Positions 33,421 to 45,290 of a stretch of DNA of 64,000 nt are shown here, piece after piece. This DNA comes from Plasmopara viticola (lineage: Eukaryota; Oomycota; Peronosporomycetes; Peronosporales; Peronosporaceae): contig MBPM02000038.1 of the NCBI GenBank assembly GCA_001695595.3, positions 434,001 to 498,000 on the forward strand. The letters are read 5' to 3'. Under the pieces are notes generated by a model. It saw only the letters and a program-made list of their open reading frames with translations, searched no databases and was not told where the DNA came from. A program made the position numbers and the translations under genes. Position 1 is the stretch's first letter, and every line of letters starts with the position of its first letter.

Positions 33421-33760
33421 TCCGACTTAAAAAGCATGATTTTATGATCTTGAATACAAACACTGAACTCGATATCTTCGTCTTGACTCTTGATTGACCG
33501 ACAACTGAAATTGTCCACCGTAAGGTAGTTTATATTATCCAACACATTTGATATGATGATCTCTTCACCATTAAGCACGACACTCACATCGCTTCTTTCA
33601 TCAAACCTAAGTCCACTTTGCCTTCATTAACACCGAAACAAGGCCATCGAACCGTGCAAAAAGGTTAGAAGCTAAGCATTAGCTTGTAGCGATGTTGTTT
33701 CCATCTTCCAATGATGCCATAGCCCCGTTCGTTTGATGTGGCTACATTTTGTCGGATAAA
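33333..33760 (-). pseudogene. R2 repeat-family gene, copy at 33.5 kb
   Basis: ORF 33587-33333 carries NFSCRSIKSQDEDIEFSVCI and a short stretch (EKTPWLSTGKNT) that is D1 sequence read in reverse, so its last 25 or so codons are chimeric. Upstream on minus, 33.59-33.76 kb matches the VLFIRQNVATSNERG region of the 60.8 kb copy with frame breaks. Confidence 0.5.
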
Positions 33761-34787
33761 AAGCACGACGCCTAAAATGACCATCGTTTAAGCATCGAAT
33801 GGTAGCGACAAATCCGCAAAAAACCTAAGCATTGGTACTATCCATAGAAAAAGATTATTGTACAGTTCAGACCAGAAGGAACTTCCAGACATCCCATACT
33901 CATCGAGATTCAAGAAACCTTATTGGCCGTAAAAGACGAATAAAGGATGGTAGCAGTAGATGACTGAGAGCCACCATTTACGCTGTAGCAATGAAAAAAT
34001 TTGTGACAACTCTCCATTGAATATCGCTTCTCAATTTACTTTAGAGCAACTAACAATCCTTCTCCTTCATCGAGTATGCTCCGCTTGCCCCAAAGCCTCG
34101 TCCGACGACCGATCTTAACAAGCTTTCTCCGCGACTGTTTTACATTGTAGCAGATGTCGTGTCAAGCCTAAGAGCTTTGGGCAAGGGGGCTCGTTGCCAC
34201 ATAGTGAAAAGCGAGTGATGCTGTGTTATTGGTACGAGACACACAACGGGAAATACTAGATTACAAAGATTTGTCTTCTTGCACAAACTTATTGTGAAAT
34301 GGTTGGTGACACTTAACATTTGAAAATCCTTCGATTATTTGATTTTACCTTTCGAAGAAATTCTGTTCCGCTTTAAAATTCGAATAATCACTTCCCGATA
34401 GGTTACCCACTTGGCTTTGCTTGATCTATATTCAATACAATCGAGCTGTTTTAATCGGCTTCGTTGTATGGGTTAAAGAACGACTCTTGCACCTGCAAAT
34501 CCTATCCAAAAAACTATTGGGCTCTTAACAAGTCATACTGATGAGCTCGAAAAATTGCGAAAAGATTTGTGGCTATCAACGGTGGAACAGCTGAAGCTTG
34601 CCCAACTTATCGGAAATGTAAACCCGGATTGTAACGACTTAATTGCCAAATATTTAGTACACGACATCACTAAAGCCCTAAAGCACCGTGATCAGCAAAC
34701 GCAAGAGCTTCAAAAGGTTCATTAGACCACTCTTTATCATTTAGACAATTAGCAGTCTCGTTTTGATTTTCGAGGTCTTATAAAGGT

Positions 34788-35738
34788 ATGGTAGACAATG
34801 AGGGCCGAGAAGTTCAGCAGTTATGGCTCAATAAAGAGGCCATATGGCTGAACGCCCAACTGCAAACCCAATACCTCGTCAACAGAACCGGACGAGTGCT
34901 CTCGACAACAACGAAAATTTACGTTCGACGTCGCACTCAGGATCACGAGCACCGATTCCGCAAGATGGGGCAAATCCAGTGGTCAACCAGATTCAACAGC
35001 TCAGGCCAATGCAACTCCTTTTGCAGCAACAGGACAAGACACAATCTATATGTTACAACTACTGTTGTACCTCACTCAGCAACAACACAAGCTCAGATAC
35101 AGGCCCAATTGCAATGTGCTAATGAGCGTTTTGAGTTTCTTGTCGCATCAATAGGCGAGCAAAAAAAAAATGCTTTTCTCGTTTTGAAGGGAAATTTTGC
35201 GAGGATATTTCCCTTCAAATCGAGAAAAGCATTTTTGTGGATTTTCGCAACGGAACAGCACTAAGCTAACAAGCGCCACTTGATGACAACTGAGTCGTCA
35301 GATTTTGTTATGCTTGTCTCAAGTTCTTTTGGCAAATCCATGATAAGCTGGTACCGTGCCTTTATTATGGACTATGAGCGCATGAACGTGCACAAGACAT
35401 GGGCACTGTTTGGAACTCAGTTGCGTACAAGCTTCAGGCCAAAGGATCTCGAGTATGATCTTCGAAATCGGATTTTTTAGCTGAAGCAGGGAAAAACTAT
35501 TCGTAAGTGCGTCTCTTAAATCCAGGACTCGATGTCCCAAAGTAAATTAAAAATCAGTAAATTGGGCAAGCGTTTCTCTTCTCAGGATAGATTAAGGGAA
35601 GAAGACGCAAAGATGATTAAGGGAGGGAGTCCGAGTACTCTCAAGAAGGCCATTGAAGTTGCTTTCAACTTCAAGTTTGACCATGACTTGGAAAGGCCAA
35701 ATCGTAGATCGACTAGGACGTTCAAGATGGTGCCTTAG
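34788..35738 (+). pseudogene. Gypsy gag remnant, copy 2
   Basis: Frames 34788-35264, 35280-35480 and 35532-35738 together cover gag. Gln/Asn-rich sequence comes first, then MISWYRAFIMDYERMNVHKTWALF, then basic TFKMVP at the end. Matches copy 1 at 2868-3281. The hairpin at 35166-35236 interrupts the homology. Confidence 0.5.
35166..35236. repeat. 30-bp-arm hairpin in gag copy 2
   Basis: Left arm 35166-35195 and right arm 35207-35236 are reverse complements with a single mismatch around an 11-bp loop. The left arm aligns with native gag of copy 1; the right arm has no counterpart there. It looks like a small inverted duplication or a foldback insertion. Confidence 0.85.
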
Positions 35739-37149
35739 AGTCAGGCTATCGAGCGAATCATTCACGATGTTAAATCTAAGACGCTTTATATAAGAGGAAG
35801 AACATGAGTGACAACTGGACTAAAGCGAAATTATGTAGTGATTGTGGCGTTGTCGGACACATGTCGCCGCAATGATCCACTACTAAGCGTAAGGAAATAA
35901 ATCATTACATTAAAGGTGCACGATTTGCTGTCTTTTAAGCAGAAGCTCAAGCTTTCAAGACGTTGGTCGAGAGGGACCCGTCATCGGCTTCATCGACAAT
36001 GGATGTAGTCTGAACGGTGTACCTGAAGACTTAATAAAGCGACCTGAGCTCGACATTACCAAAAAATAGATGATGCCAGTCGACCTTGATTATGACCATG
36101 CTGTTGACTTCCTCTGAAAAATAGTGTACATGGACTTGCAGATAACTGGTTGCCTTTACATCAAGAACGTTCCAAGTCATGCCCTCTTCTGAAAATAAAG
36201 ATGTGGTGGCTTCGTGAGCAAAATCCAGATATCAAATCAACACGGAGCACCACGCGGCAATTCGACTGAGATCGCATAATCAACGTCCGTCCAGATGGAC
36301 TGCTGAACAACGCAAGGCGTTAAAAATCAGAGCCGTGAGATTTCCATTACTATTGGCAAAAGGCCACCATGGCCGTCAAGGAATGACGCAGCTTATTTCT
36401 TCTTTTCAATCTTTGAGAATCTAGATCATGACAAAGGCATTGAAGCTGTCTTTGTCGTCAACCCGCATAAATCTAAAAAGGCTGAGCTCTTCAAGAACCA
36501 AGTATGGGAATCACCTAAGATTTAGTCCGGCGTATGAAACGTAACGTGAGCATGCGCACACAGTCCTCGCACAAAGATTCCAAGCGAGACACGTCATTTA
36601 CGGGGGAAAATGCACACAAATCTGCTTAAGCCTGTTACTAAGCTGATTTTTTGTCAAACAATGGCGCCAGAGTCCTGAACAGCGCAGGGCCTTCTAAGAA
36701 TGGACCAACGAGATGGTTCAGGCCGACATTATTCGACCAATTACGCTTGTCTTTTTGGCATCAATGTTTTGCATCAAGAAGCCTATAGGATGGACGTTAC
36801 TGTCAGCTAAATCTAGCGACGATCTTGCCGGCGATGCCGATACCGCGTTAGGAAAAAACCGTTGACGCTATGCCCGAAAATTTTTGGTTTTCGTGCATGG
36901 ACATACTCTCGGGCTTTTGTCAGCTTAACGTTCGTGATTAAGGTATTTCATATACCGCTCTTTCAACCCAAAATGGTCTAACTGAGTATATTTCCAAATT
37001 TATATAGTAACCAAAACATTATATATCATCAACACGACAACGAGACACATATATTGACAATCATGCCTTCAATTATCGAGCCAAAGTCCTTGTTTTTCAA
37101 GATCACGCATCATTGACTTCGACAATCTCGAGACCTTTGCGTTCAATTT

Positions 37150-39318
37150 GCGTGCGATTATCAGAATGTCACTCTTAAATATATTGCCTGTAGAGCGATT
37201 GCTCGAGCCAAAGGCTTTGTCTAGATTAATTGAAAGCTTTCTCTGCCGATTATTGTTGAATTAAGCTGCGATACTCTCTATCGACGGACACACACGACTT
37301 TTTTAAACGCCAATCACAAAACAATGAAAGATACCAAAACAAATATTCTTACCACATCCCTGCGTTTCTTTGATGAGAGAAACCAAGTTTGTCTTTAACA
37401 AATTTCATCGCTTAAGACTGATAAAGCATCATTACTATAAGAAAATTATTATTAAATATGATCGAGCCACACTTCAGATCGCTTTGATTGATTAGATTCA
37501 GGATCATACATATGACGAAACCCACTTTATGTATCAATCAAACGAGAGTCGTTCTTGTGGGCGTCGTATGGGTGATGCGGACGGACATCGTTAGACTCAT
37601 AACTTGCCAAATGTGCGACTACGTCGAAAATGACACTTATTTTGGGACGGGCAACCACTGGCTTGTACTTCGGGCTATAATTGTAAAAGTGGTCGTTTGT
37701 ACATTTGTAATAATTTTCCAGCTGGACTGAACTCAATTGCATCCACTACTTCCTACCCGAAACGAAGCTTTGTTCCATTATTCTATACCACATTGGCTAG
37801 CCGATGTTATCAATTTGCAAAACGATTTCTCGGATCATTTTAATTCACGTGACGCAACGAAGATAAATCATACAGATCAATTTTGTTGCTCTCGCGATTC
37901 AGATCCAGAAGCATATTGTGATCGACGATCGTTTTTAAATTTTTTGATCTAACCTCATTCTGATCGCAATATCTTTAGTGTATTAGTTCAGGCATGGCTT
38001 TTGACACGATGTTAAGGCTTGGGCCCTGGATGTCTGCGACTTCTCGAGATTCCGAGATTTTTGTTTTGCATCTCTCACCCTCATAATGTCTTAATTAGGA
38101 CTCGTCTGGGAATCCGTCATAAAATTCGTACTATAAAACGCTATCTTCATCACTGCTACAATTGTCCGATGATCCACACATCCAAGATTTTCCATGCATA
38201 TAAAAAGATTTGTCTTCCTGGCTGTTGAACATATAATTGGCGCCATCTCGCACTGCTTGAGTCAACACCAAGCCACATTTTGGCCAAACAACTTTGTCTT
38301 CGCTGATATGACCTCATCTTCATTCTCGGAATATTAATCGTCGTCCAAATCATAATTTTTTTATTTGAACTATACTTCTCTTTCTTTACCTCGCTATTTT
38401 GGCCACTGGTGATTCATCCAGTTCTGGAAGTTTAATTACTTTAGCAATGGAAGCGTCGACGGGCTCGAACACCGATGGTATTGGTGAATCAACAACCTCA
38501 GCGACGACTGGGGTATTGATTATTTGTGGTATTTCTTTTACGGTATCACTCTACACGACAGCAAATTCCTTATTCAAAGTAATTACATGCTCGCGGCGTC
38601 ATTCTTTATTGCGAGCAAGCTTCCACTGCTATCTAGAAACAATGTTTCTTGATAGGTCATTAAGGTATTATCTTCGATTGTTGCCCTCCGTGTCATATTC
38701 AAGTGAGTCACCGCTAAGTCACCATGAGTCGCGACTAAGTCACCACTATGGTGTCTGATCAGCATATTTTGCTTTGATGTCTATTCATTTTTTAATCATT
38801 GTGGAACAATCTCTGTTTTACTGAATCACCAGAAGCACCACTTTTATCGATAATCAATCTTTCATAATTACAAGGTATTCTATGATAGAGGACACATACA
38901 TCATATAGAAATGACTATTATGGAAATTACATAACGCGGTGATGTAGTGACTCTTATATCTAAAGTTACAGGTGGCAACGACTTATTTACTTTCTAACAT
39001 TTTTTTTGGAATACCGGCTTTTGTCGATAAAAGCTGATACTAAATTGGATCGTGTATCTACTCCGTTTGAACACTAAACCGAAGCTGGGCATCAAGTTCT
39101 GATCGCTGACGACGTCAAATAGAAAAATGTCCACGTTTTCACTGGTACGTTTTGTGGTGACTCTTGTCCCAAAGGGTTGAATTGTATGTAAGAATGCCTT
39201 TCTCATCCATTCATCGTCCACTCATTGTCCGCTCAAATATTTCGTATAAGAGCAACAAGATTACCTCAAAAGCGATGGAGACATGCAATCTACTTGTGCT
39301 TCATCACAAAACATATCT
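37150..39318 (+). repeat. Outer inverted repeat, left arm
   Basis: It is the reverse complement of about 61812-64000. Landmarks are the AAAGGCTTTGTCTAGATTAAT region (37.2 / 63.93 kb), the open stretch 38019-38228 (63184-62975), the GTGACTTAGC region (38.73 / 62.49 kb), the GACGTCGTCAGCG region (39.11 / 62.2 kb) and AGCAACAAGATTACCTC (39.25 / 61.88 kb). Indels of tens to hundreds of bases separate the arms. Confidence 0.8.
38019..38600 (-). pseudogene. PLV-like ORF remnant in the outer repeat, left
   Basis: The minus strand reads a Pro/Val/Asp-rich segment (PQIINTPVVAEVV, PELDESPVAKIA) followed by an acidic FENEDE-like stretch. The same protein runs on plus at 62671-62853 in the right arm. 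Its style matches the N-terminal lead of the element B primase-helicase (45.83 kb: STPATFEAVDTPELSE, KAPELDES), so it may derive from the same gene of another PLV copy. Opposite-strand frames (38019-38228 and 62975-63184) are also open in both arms. Confidence 0.35.
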
Positions 39319-40193
39319 GGATCCTCTACACGACGAAACGCTTTCATCACGAGCGGTTCTAGTAGCTCCTTCTTTTAATCAGCGGTCTTTGTACTGCGCA
39401 ACCAAGACCTTCACAAAAATCTCGATTTCGTCACGCGAGCTGCCACCGCATAATGCCACTGCGTGTGTGCGTACCTTGTACCGTTGCTAGTCGATCGATT
39501 TTGCTCCGCAGCTCCAGGTATTATGGTGTCAAATGAAAGCTGGTAGCTTAGACCGTCGTAAAACCATGCATCTCGCGAGAGAGCGCCACCCGATTGACCG
39601 AGTCGCAACGAATACTTGCCGTATCCATCGACCTTGTCGAAAGCTAGAGTTTTCTTACTAAATCAAAAGCTAAAGACTGAGCCTCCCCATTTCGGCAGAC
39701 ATTACACGCAAAATCCTGCCGAGAAAAATCGCTGTTATCGCAATGTTGTGTAAGGTCATGTTGAGTAACGCAACATGTACGTAAAGGTTACTGATCGAAC
39801 GTCTAACGAGCAATTGCGACGTCGCTCGCAATGCACTGGAAAGTTCGCAAAGAACTCGATGCGCTCTGTTGTTATCAGCACTGGATGTTTGAGATCTCTA
39901 ATACAAGACGTAATTGCTCGGACCAAATAATGCCTTTGCATTTAGGTTAAATCTACTATGTTGCGTTTTGATCAGCCTCAAGCAAAACGAAATTAAGCAA
40001 CGATTCGACTGGGTGGCAAGTCTTTCACGACACTTGCAATCTGCAACTCTTACTTAATTTAGCAACAGTCGAAGTGCTACTTCTCTATACACTTACATTC
40101 TAACAGCCAATTGTTCAGCTCCAACGATTTAGTCGAAGAAATGACCCCCCAATCTCGACGATAAATGTAAAGAGCGACATCCGCGTTGATGCA
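39319..40193. other. Gap with no clear gene
   Basis: Minus frame 39608-39411 (DAWFYDGLSYQLSFDTIIPG) looks coding-like but is short and unrecognised. The rest has no supported feature. Confidence 0.3.
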
Positions 40194-41828
40194 ATGGCGT
40201 GGGTAGCATGTACCCTGCTCTACATCTTTCGACGGCCACCACTATGTCAAGATGCAATGGTCACACGATTCTTGCATAAGTATCGATTGAACGCGCCTCT
40301 TGTGACGACCACTATGGTGGCCGCACCAATGTCTGGGGCCGAGCGCGAGTTACGGACACTTCTCGATGTCATTGGCAAGAGTGTTCCTCTTTGTCGAGTA
40401 GTGTGTGTGGGAGGCGTGGCAATCGAGCAACATTCAGCGCACAGGGCGTTAAGACCAATCTTTGGGTGTGCTAGGCCAGACATTGCAATCAAAATGTAGC
40501 TTTTGTCGGCCATTTTGCGACCGGTTTTGCCACTTTACAAATGGACAAAGCTCGTCTCTCGGTCGATGATGTCGAAGTATTTGGAATGCATTTTTGAGTT
40601 CGTCAAAATGCCATGAATTCCTTTACTTATTCACCGTCTCGTTCGACAGCTTCCAATAGAGAGTCGTACCTCGGGCGAATGCAAGGAAGCACGGCGCTGA
40701 ATTTGGCGTGTTCCGCTTTTTTACAATGTTCTGATTTTCATTGACATTGTGCTGCTGATATTGCACATGTGGACAAGTGTAGAGCTTTCTCAACGTCTAA
40801 TCCTTTTACCCTTTGAGCGTTCATCTACAAAGCAAAGAATGCGCGAATGGATGGAAGCAGAAACTTCTACGACACAATTTGCATGCTCCCTCGTACACAG
40901 TGCGCCCGTGGCGATATTCTCAGTTTTATCAGGTCTTTTACCGTGGCTTTTGCTTCTTTCTCACACTGCGGTATGGGAACTAAGGATACTTGAAACATCA
41001 CTTTCATTTGCCGAGATCCATACACTCTTATCGGGACTACGGGTGTAAGGCCTCCTTTTGCAAGTGATACAATTTGTATGGGGGATCTTTGTTCTTAACG
41101 AGCGTACATGGTCGCAACGCGTACGTCCATTTCCAGTAGCGAACTCGTAGCTGTTGTCCTTATCGCAGGCTACCTGCTTCGTCATCGTACGCTTTCGATT
41201 TTACCTACAAACTGCTGCGTTTCCAGGACGTTGGTCAGTAATGCGTTTGAAGATAGAGTATTTTTGCAACTAACGCGTTTGTACAACTTCGATATGTGGA
41301 TGATCTACATGTTTTCAATCGAACTATTGTGCCTCGCCCTACTCATCACAAGCATGGGCTTTGTCAATCGATACCTTTATTTTGACTATCATCGCCGAAA
41401 AGGGAAGCAAGCGAATACTGACTGCTGTTGTTGGCGTTGATAAAAGTAAACACCCGGAGTCTTTTTCATCTCAGGCTCCAAGTCGGATGGTCTTTTCATC
41501 CGCTCAGGCTTCAATGGCAGGGTACAAACGCCTGCCACTCGAAGAACTCCTTGATCTCCTAATTCGATCGAAACACATTGTTTGAAGTGGTGCGACAACC
41601 GTTATGTAGGAGAAAACTGTTGGTGACGAGCAATATCTTTGTACAGTGTCTAGCGCATGGCGTGTTGCTTGACAGTGATCGAATTTGAGCACTCGTCAGG
41701 GTTTTTATCGTGTTTTGCCGATGTACGAGCTCGTTGATGCAAATGTCGATCGACCAAGCAAAGAATCGCTGGGTGAAGAGACGAATGGATCTCCTAAGCG
41801 ACGGAGGTATACAGTTGATCTAGAGTAG
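40194..41828 (+). pseudogene. Host-type multi-pass membrane protein, decayed or with unrecognised introns
   Basis: Successive plus frames follow the same theme. 40194-40499 is open; 40749-41048 has two hydrophobic segments (VLLILHMWTSVEL; VAIFSVLSGLLPWLLLLSHTAVW); 41108-41440 has MWMIYMFSIELLCLALLITSMGF; 41361-41585 ends with a Ser-rich tail. Then 41.70-41.83 kb has VDRPSKESLGEET. The pieces abut with stops between, so this was one gene of about 500 residues. Family not recognised. It lies only in the left arm of the palindrome. Confidence 0.4.
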
Positions 41829-42857
41829 AGTATTGCCTGTATGCATACCAATATATCGTGAAACGAATATTTTGTTGCAGATTGAACTGACCTGATGGAT
41901 ATCGACACCAAGAAGCAAAGTACTTTTGATCCGATAGAAGATCGAGAAAGTAACCGTTGCTCACTAGTGTGTTCTACTTTCTAAACACTGCGATTGATCC
42001 AGTGGTTTGGGTAAATGGGGTAATGGCCAAAAGTGTCACGATCAGACGTGCAACAGGCTCGGCGCACAGAAGTACGTAATTGACGATAAAGACGACTCAA
42101 CTTGAACCGATCTATGTATTGTGCAAAAAATCTTCCTGAAGAAGGCGACAGTGTCTTGTTTGGGAGATACGGCAAAGCACCAATCGAGGTAGCAGACGAC
42201 AAAAATGGAGACGATGGGTTGGATGAGCTGCGGTAGAACATTATTGTCGGTTTTTGAATAAATGACGTTGCTACATGACGAACGCGACCGAAAGCTCAAC
42301 TATAAATCATTCTATCATTTTCTGACTGATTGTTGATTGAAGAACACGACGGTAAGTTGAATATCCGCCAGAAACAAGAATGCAAGGGTACATGAGTATG
42401 AGGCACGATCAACAATAGATCGACGATATGCAATGGCATTATTGCGTCGAAGCTCGAGTGCTTCGAGAGGTGAACAGTGATTGATGAAGACTAGAGTCGG
42501 ATGAAGGCTCTTTGGATTTAAGCAAAGCGCTATACTTAGAGCACCGCAGATGACGCGATGATTAAAGAATAAAGTATCATGACGAATGCTCAAGATAGTT
42601 GCGGAAAATAGGGATCATAATTTTTCATGAACTTAAACTTCTAAGCTCCAATTTATGTTACGAAATAACATGAACAAATTGAATCAGTGCTTGGCTGAAA
42701 CGAATCTTGGGCACGCTATTATGTCACTTAGTCATCCATGGACGTTGCAGCTGCACATTCGACAACACTGACTGACGCTAAAGCTCCAGCGCTCTGATGG
42801 CAACGCAAGCGCAATCAAGACAATCATTACAATCACTTCAAAAGCATTGACACTGGA
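41829..42857. other. Gap before the PHAX-like gene
   Basis: Short frames on both strands without motifs. The 42.7-42.86 kb part would contain the promoter of the PHAX-like gene. Confidence 0.3.
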
Positions 42858-43448
42858 ATGTCGACGTCTCGTAGTGACAAGCCAAAACGTCGACGCCACA
42901 ATTTTAAGCAGCCGATGACCAAAGACATGCCGCGTGTTTTGTCTGAATTGCTAAATGAGCCAAAGGTGGCACTTTTGCACCGCGTGGTAAGGAATATTGG
43001 GCCTAAATTGGCGTGGCGATTGTTGCGTGAAACGCTGCGGCTTGAGAAGGATGTTGGAAAGAGTGTGAACGCCGTGGCCCGCGGCAAACCCGAGCTTTTC
43101 TTTGTGGTAGACGAGGTTTCACACGAATACAAACCGCGGCGCCGTACGCCTGGAGATGTGTTTCTTGCGCTACTCAAGAAAAAGGTGCCGAAAGAAGTGT
43201 ATCGAACGATCTACGAGATGGAGGACAAGAAGAAAAAGGACGCTAAGAAGCGTGCTCGCAATCGCCAGCGACAGAGGATGGACCATACCTTGGCCAAGTT
43301 GGGCTTTGATGACCTAACACTTGCCTCAGATAATGGAAACCTTGTGGCTGACACAGCAATGATAGCCAAGGACGGTGAAGTAGCATGGGGTAGTGGTGGC
43401 AGAGCAAATGGTGATCGGCTGAGAAGCGGGGCAATGATAAAATTTTAA
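42858..43448 (+). CDS. PHAX RNA-binding-domain protein
   Basis: An intact 196-residue ORF with ATG at 42858. The core (residues about 25-115) contains LNEPKVALLHRVVRNIGPKL, LLRETLRLEKDVG and RRRTPGDVFLALLKKKV, the signature of the PHAX RNA-binding domain, which in other eukaryotes helps export capped small nuclear RNAs. A Lys/Arg-rich helix (KKKKDAKKRARNRQRQRM) follows. It is shorter than animal PHAX, consistent with a domain-only protist version. It is the only clearly intact host housekeeping-type gene in the window. PLV repeat sequence starts 130 bp downstream on the opposite strand. Confidence 0.75.
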   Translation: MSTSRSDKPKRRRHNFKQPMTKDMPRVLSELLNEPKVALLHRVVRNIGPKLAWRLLRETLRLEKDVGKSVNAVARGKPELFFVVDEVSHEYKPRRRTPGDVFLALLKKKVPKEVYRTIYEMEDKKKKDAKKRARNRQRQRMDHTLAKLGFDDLTLASDNGNLVADTAMIAKDGEVAWGSGGRANGDRLRSGAMIKF

Positions 43449-43496
43449 GAGCTTGTGGCTGCACTTGCAAATTGAGAGGCCAAGGCGAAGCTTGCA

Positions 43497-43817
43497 TTAG
43501 CATAATTTTAAGATATTCAAAAACCTTCCCCAAGGCTCGAAACTGAAGCTCGAGAAGCAAATTTTATATAGAATTTGTGACACCTCAGCGTTCTCACTCA
43601 TGACTGGAGTCATCTGCAATCGCGCTCGAAGCCAATCTTCAGCGCACATTGCGAACGAATCTTCGTAAAACATAAATTGCAGTGGCTTGCATTGTACGTC
43701 AAACTCTGAGTAACGCTGCGGCCAGAACGCTGTGTGCACCGTGTCTGCCAGTGTATACAGCGGTGGAATGTTTTGTATCATCAACCACGTTGCGTTTGTA
43801 CCAGTGGCCATCGGCAC
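43497..43817 (-). pseudogene. R1 repeat-family gene, left arm copy
   Basis: The frame carries PPLYTLADTVHTAFWPQRYSEF, then CKPLQFMFY and RARLQMTPVMSENAEV. The family similarity stops at 43581; the last 26 codons are unrelated flanking sequence. So the copy lacks its C-terminal third. Confidence 0.6.
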
Positions 43818-44081
43818 CTACGATGATTTCCTAGACCAATCACTTTGCTTGCACCTGTTGGAGATACTACCCTACATCGAAATGAAGTCTATGTGAGCAA
43901 TTTGACTACTGCGGTCTTAAGTCGCCTAAATCCATTCACTCTTTCTGTTGAAGTCAATTTAGTGTTCAAGCGCATATTGTATCATATACACTCCAGATTA
44001 TTGGACTACTGAACACTACTGTACATCATCGCTGTCTCTAAGGGTGTCTAAGGGTACTCTCGATGCTCTTAGATACGAAGA

Positions 44082-44104
44082 AGAGCGGACGATGAGCGGA
44101 CGAA
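44082..44104 (-). repeat. GTCCGCTCATC 11-bp tandem repeat, left
   Basis: On the minus strand GTCCGCTCATC is followed by GTCCGCTC. The right arm (59463-59491) has one more unit, and a degenerate version occurs at 39.20-39.235 kb. Confidence 0.7.
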
Positions 44105-44152
44105 AGGCATTCTTGCATATGGAATCAGACAAATATTTATCGTGCGAAGATT

Positions 44153-44698
44153 CTATTCTCTTCTATTGCTTCGTGATCTTCTTATGCATCCACAAATCAG
44201 GCTAAATCTGTATCCATACTGCTTTAGAATCACATGGACGAGAGCGATAATGACGCCTAGAATCGAGCAACTTAGAGCAACCAGTAAATACGAATCTAGT
44301 TCTCCTTTTTTGCTTTCGTGGGCGATAGTGAATTCGAACCTAGCAATCGCCACAGGCTGGAGAACGACTTCGAAGCTGTCCAAAAAAAATTAGTCATCAA
44401 CATGTTTCAAAAGGGAAACTAAAGAACTATATGCAGTACCTAATTCAAACCACGCGTTGCTTGCTTCGCGTGCATTCTTCATCAACTCGTTCGCATCCAT
44501 CAATTGCTGGTTCGCATCCCTCAGTTGCTGTTCTAATTGAAGCAAAGTACAGTCTAATGGGTTGTAATTGGGATGTCGAAATTTCCACTGATCAATATGA
44601 TTCTGTGCATCGTCTACATATCTCCCTGCTTCGTTATATCGACGCAGACACGCTTGTAGTCTTTCCTTATCAGTAGCTATGCGGTATTGATCGGCCAT
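44153..44698 (-). pseudogene. Spliced coiled-coil/membrane protein, left copy
   Basis: Exon 1 runs from ATG 44698 to 44440 and exon 2 from 44375 to 44153, with a predicted 64-bp intron (44439-44376: GTACTG...CTAAT...ACAG). It matches the intact right copy at 58843-59410. The first part is helical (LLQLEQQLRDANQQLMDANELM). The second has two hydrophobic segments. A single-base deletion just after the acceptor (TTCGAAG versus TTTTGAAG) puts exon 2 out of frame, so this copy is broken. Confidence 0.65.
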
Positions 44699-44712
44699 TG
44701 CTTTTCGCTGCT

Positions 44713-44909
44713 ATGTCTTCTGGCGGAAAGTTCGACAATGAATTAGAATTTGAACGCCATGGAAAACCGGTTTTGTACCGGCTTCTGCCGGATTCTGTCA
44801 CAGTGGCTCTAGATGCGAATACTGCGTGAGTATTTTTAATAAAACTCACAGATATTTACCAGAAAAAACATACCACGAGAAGGGCCGTCGTTTATGCAAC
44901 ATCTATTGA
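44713..44909 (+). pseudogene. Cys-rich small protein, left copy
   Basis: Starts MSSGGKFDNELEFERHG and ends with the conserved CEYCVSIFNKTHRYLP...LCNIY block, but these are in different frames because of a deletion of about 10 bases near 44.79 kb relative to the intact right copy (58828-58622). Its ATG is 14 bp from that of the divergent membrane gene. Confidence 0.55.
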
Positions 44910-44921
44910 ATTTGTGAGTAT

Positions 44922-45290
44922 TGTATTGTATTGTATTGTATTGTATTGTATTGTATTGTATTGTATTACGTTTTCGCGTTGCCAAGGTATGCACGTGCTA
45001 GGCTCAGTCTGGCTAGTCCACGGCATAGAGTGGTGTCCGCATACGTCGAGTCTCGTTCGGCGGGCAGTGCAGCCAGCACCGAGGTCGTGAGGGTCTTCCA
45101 TTATTTTGTGTAGCTCTGACTTGGTGAGAGCGCAGGTGGCGCTCTGGTGCTGGAGACCGTCGCGTCGAGGGTGAGAGGGTGAGACTCGTTAGAGACCTGC
45201 AGATGCCCGAGAGCACCTGCCCGAAGCGCGCGAGCATTTAGCCCCCGCGCTTGGAAGGAGGGCGTCACCCCAACCTTTTCCGTAAGAATG
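44922..45290 (-). mobile_element. SINE-like insertion with (TTGTA)n tail
   Basis: A 369-bp GC-rich block is present only in the left arm. It is flanked by the 9-bp repeat TGTGAGTAT at 44913-44921 and 45291-45299, and the right arm has a single uninterrupted site. On its minus strand it ends in about nine TACAA units (plus 44922-44966), a tail typical of some retroposons. No convincing A or B box was seen and it is unlike the SINE at 7.4 kb. It codes for nothing convincing. Confidence 0.8.

Larger units (their letters stand above)
34020..36990 (+). mobile_element. Decayed Ty3/gypsy retrotransposon, copy 2
   Basis: Plus-strand remnant of the element at 1.5-4.3 kb: leader ORF remnant 34.02-34.26 kb, gag 34.5-35.75 kb, zinc knuckle at 35.84 kb (CSDCGVVGHMSPQ then TGA), protease remnant with FIDNGCSLNGV near 35.99 kb, and RT remnant 36.65-36.97 kb (WFSCMDILSG). 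Many stops. It passes into the outer inverted repeat near 37.15 kb. Confidence 0.7.

Noticed and set aside
38019..38228. 69-residue ORF conserved in both outer arms as a real gene
   Set aside because: The opposite strand is also open in both arms and fits a longer protein across frames, so this frame is more likely its antisense shadow.
44922..44966. TTGTA array as a telomere-like repeat
   Set aside because: It is a tail at one end of a bounded insertion, internal in the sequence, and not the oomycete telomere type TTTAGGG.
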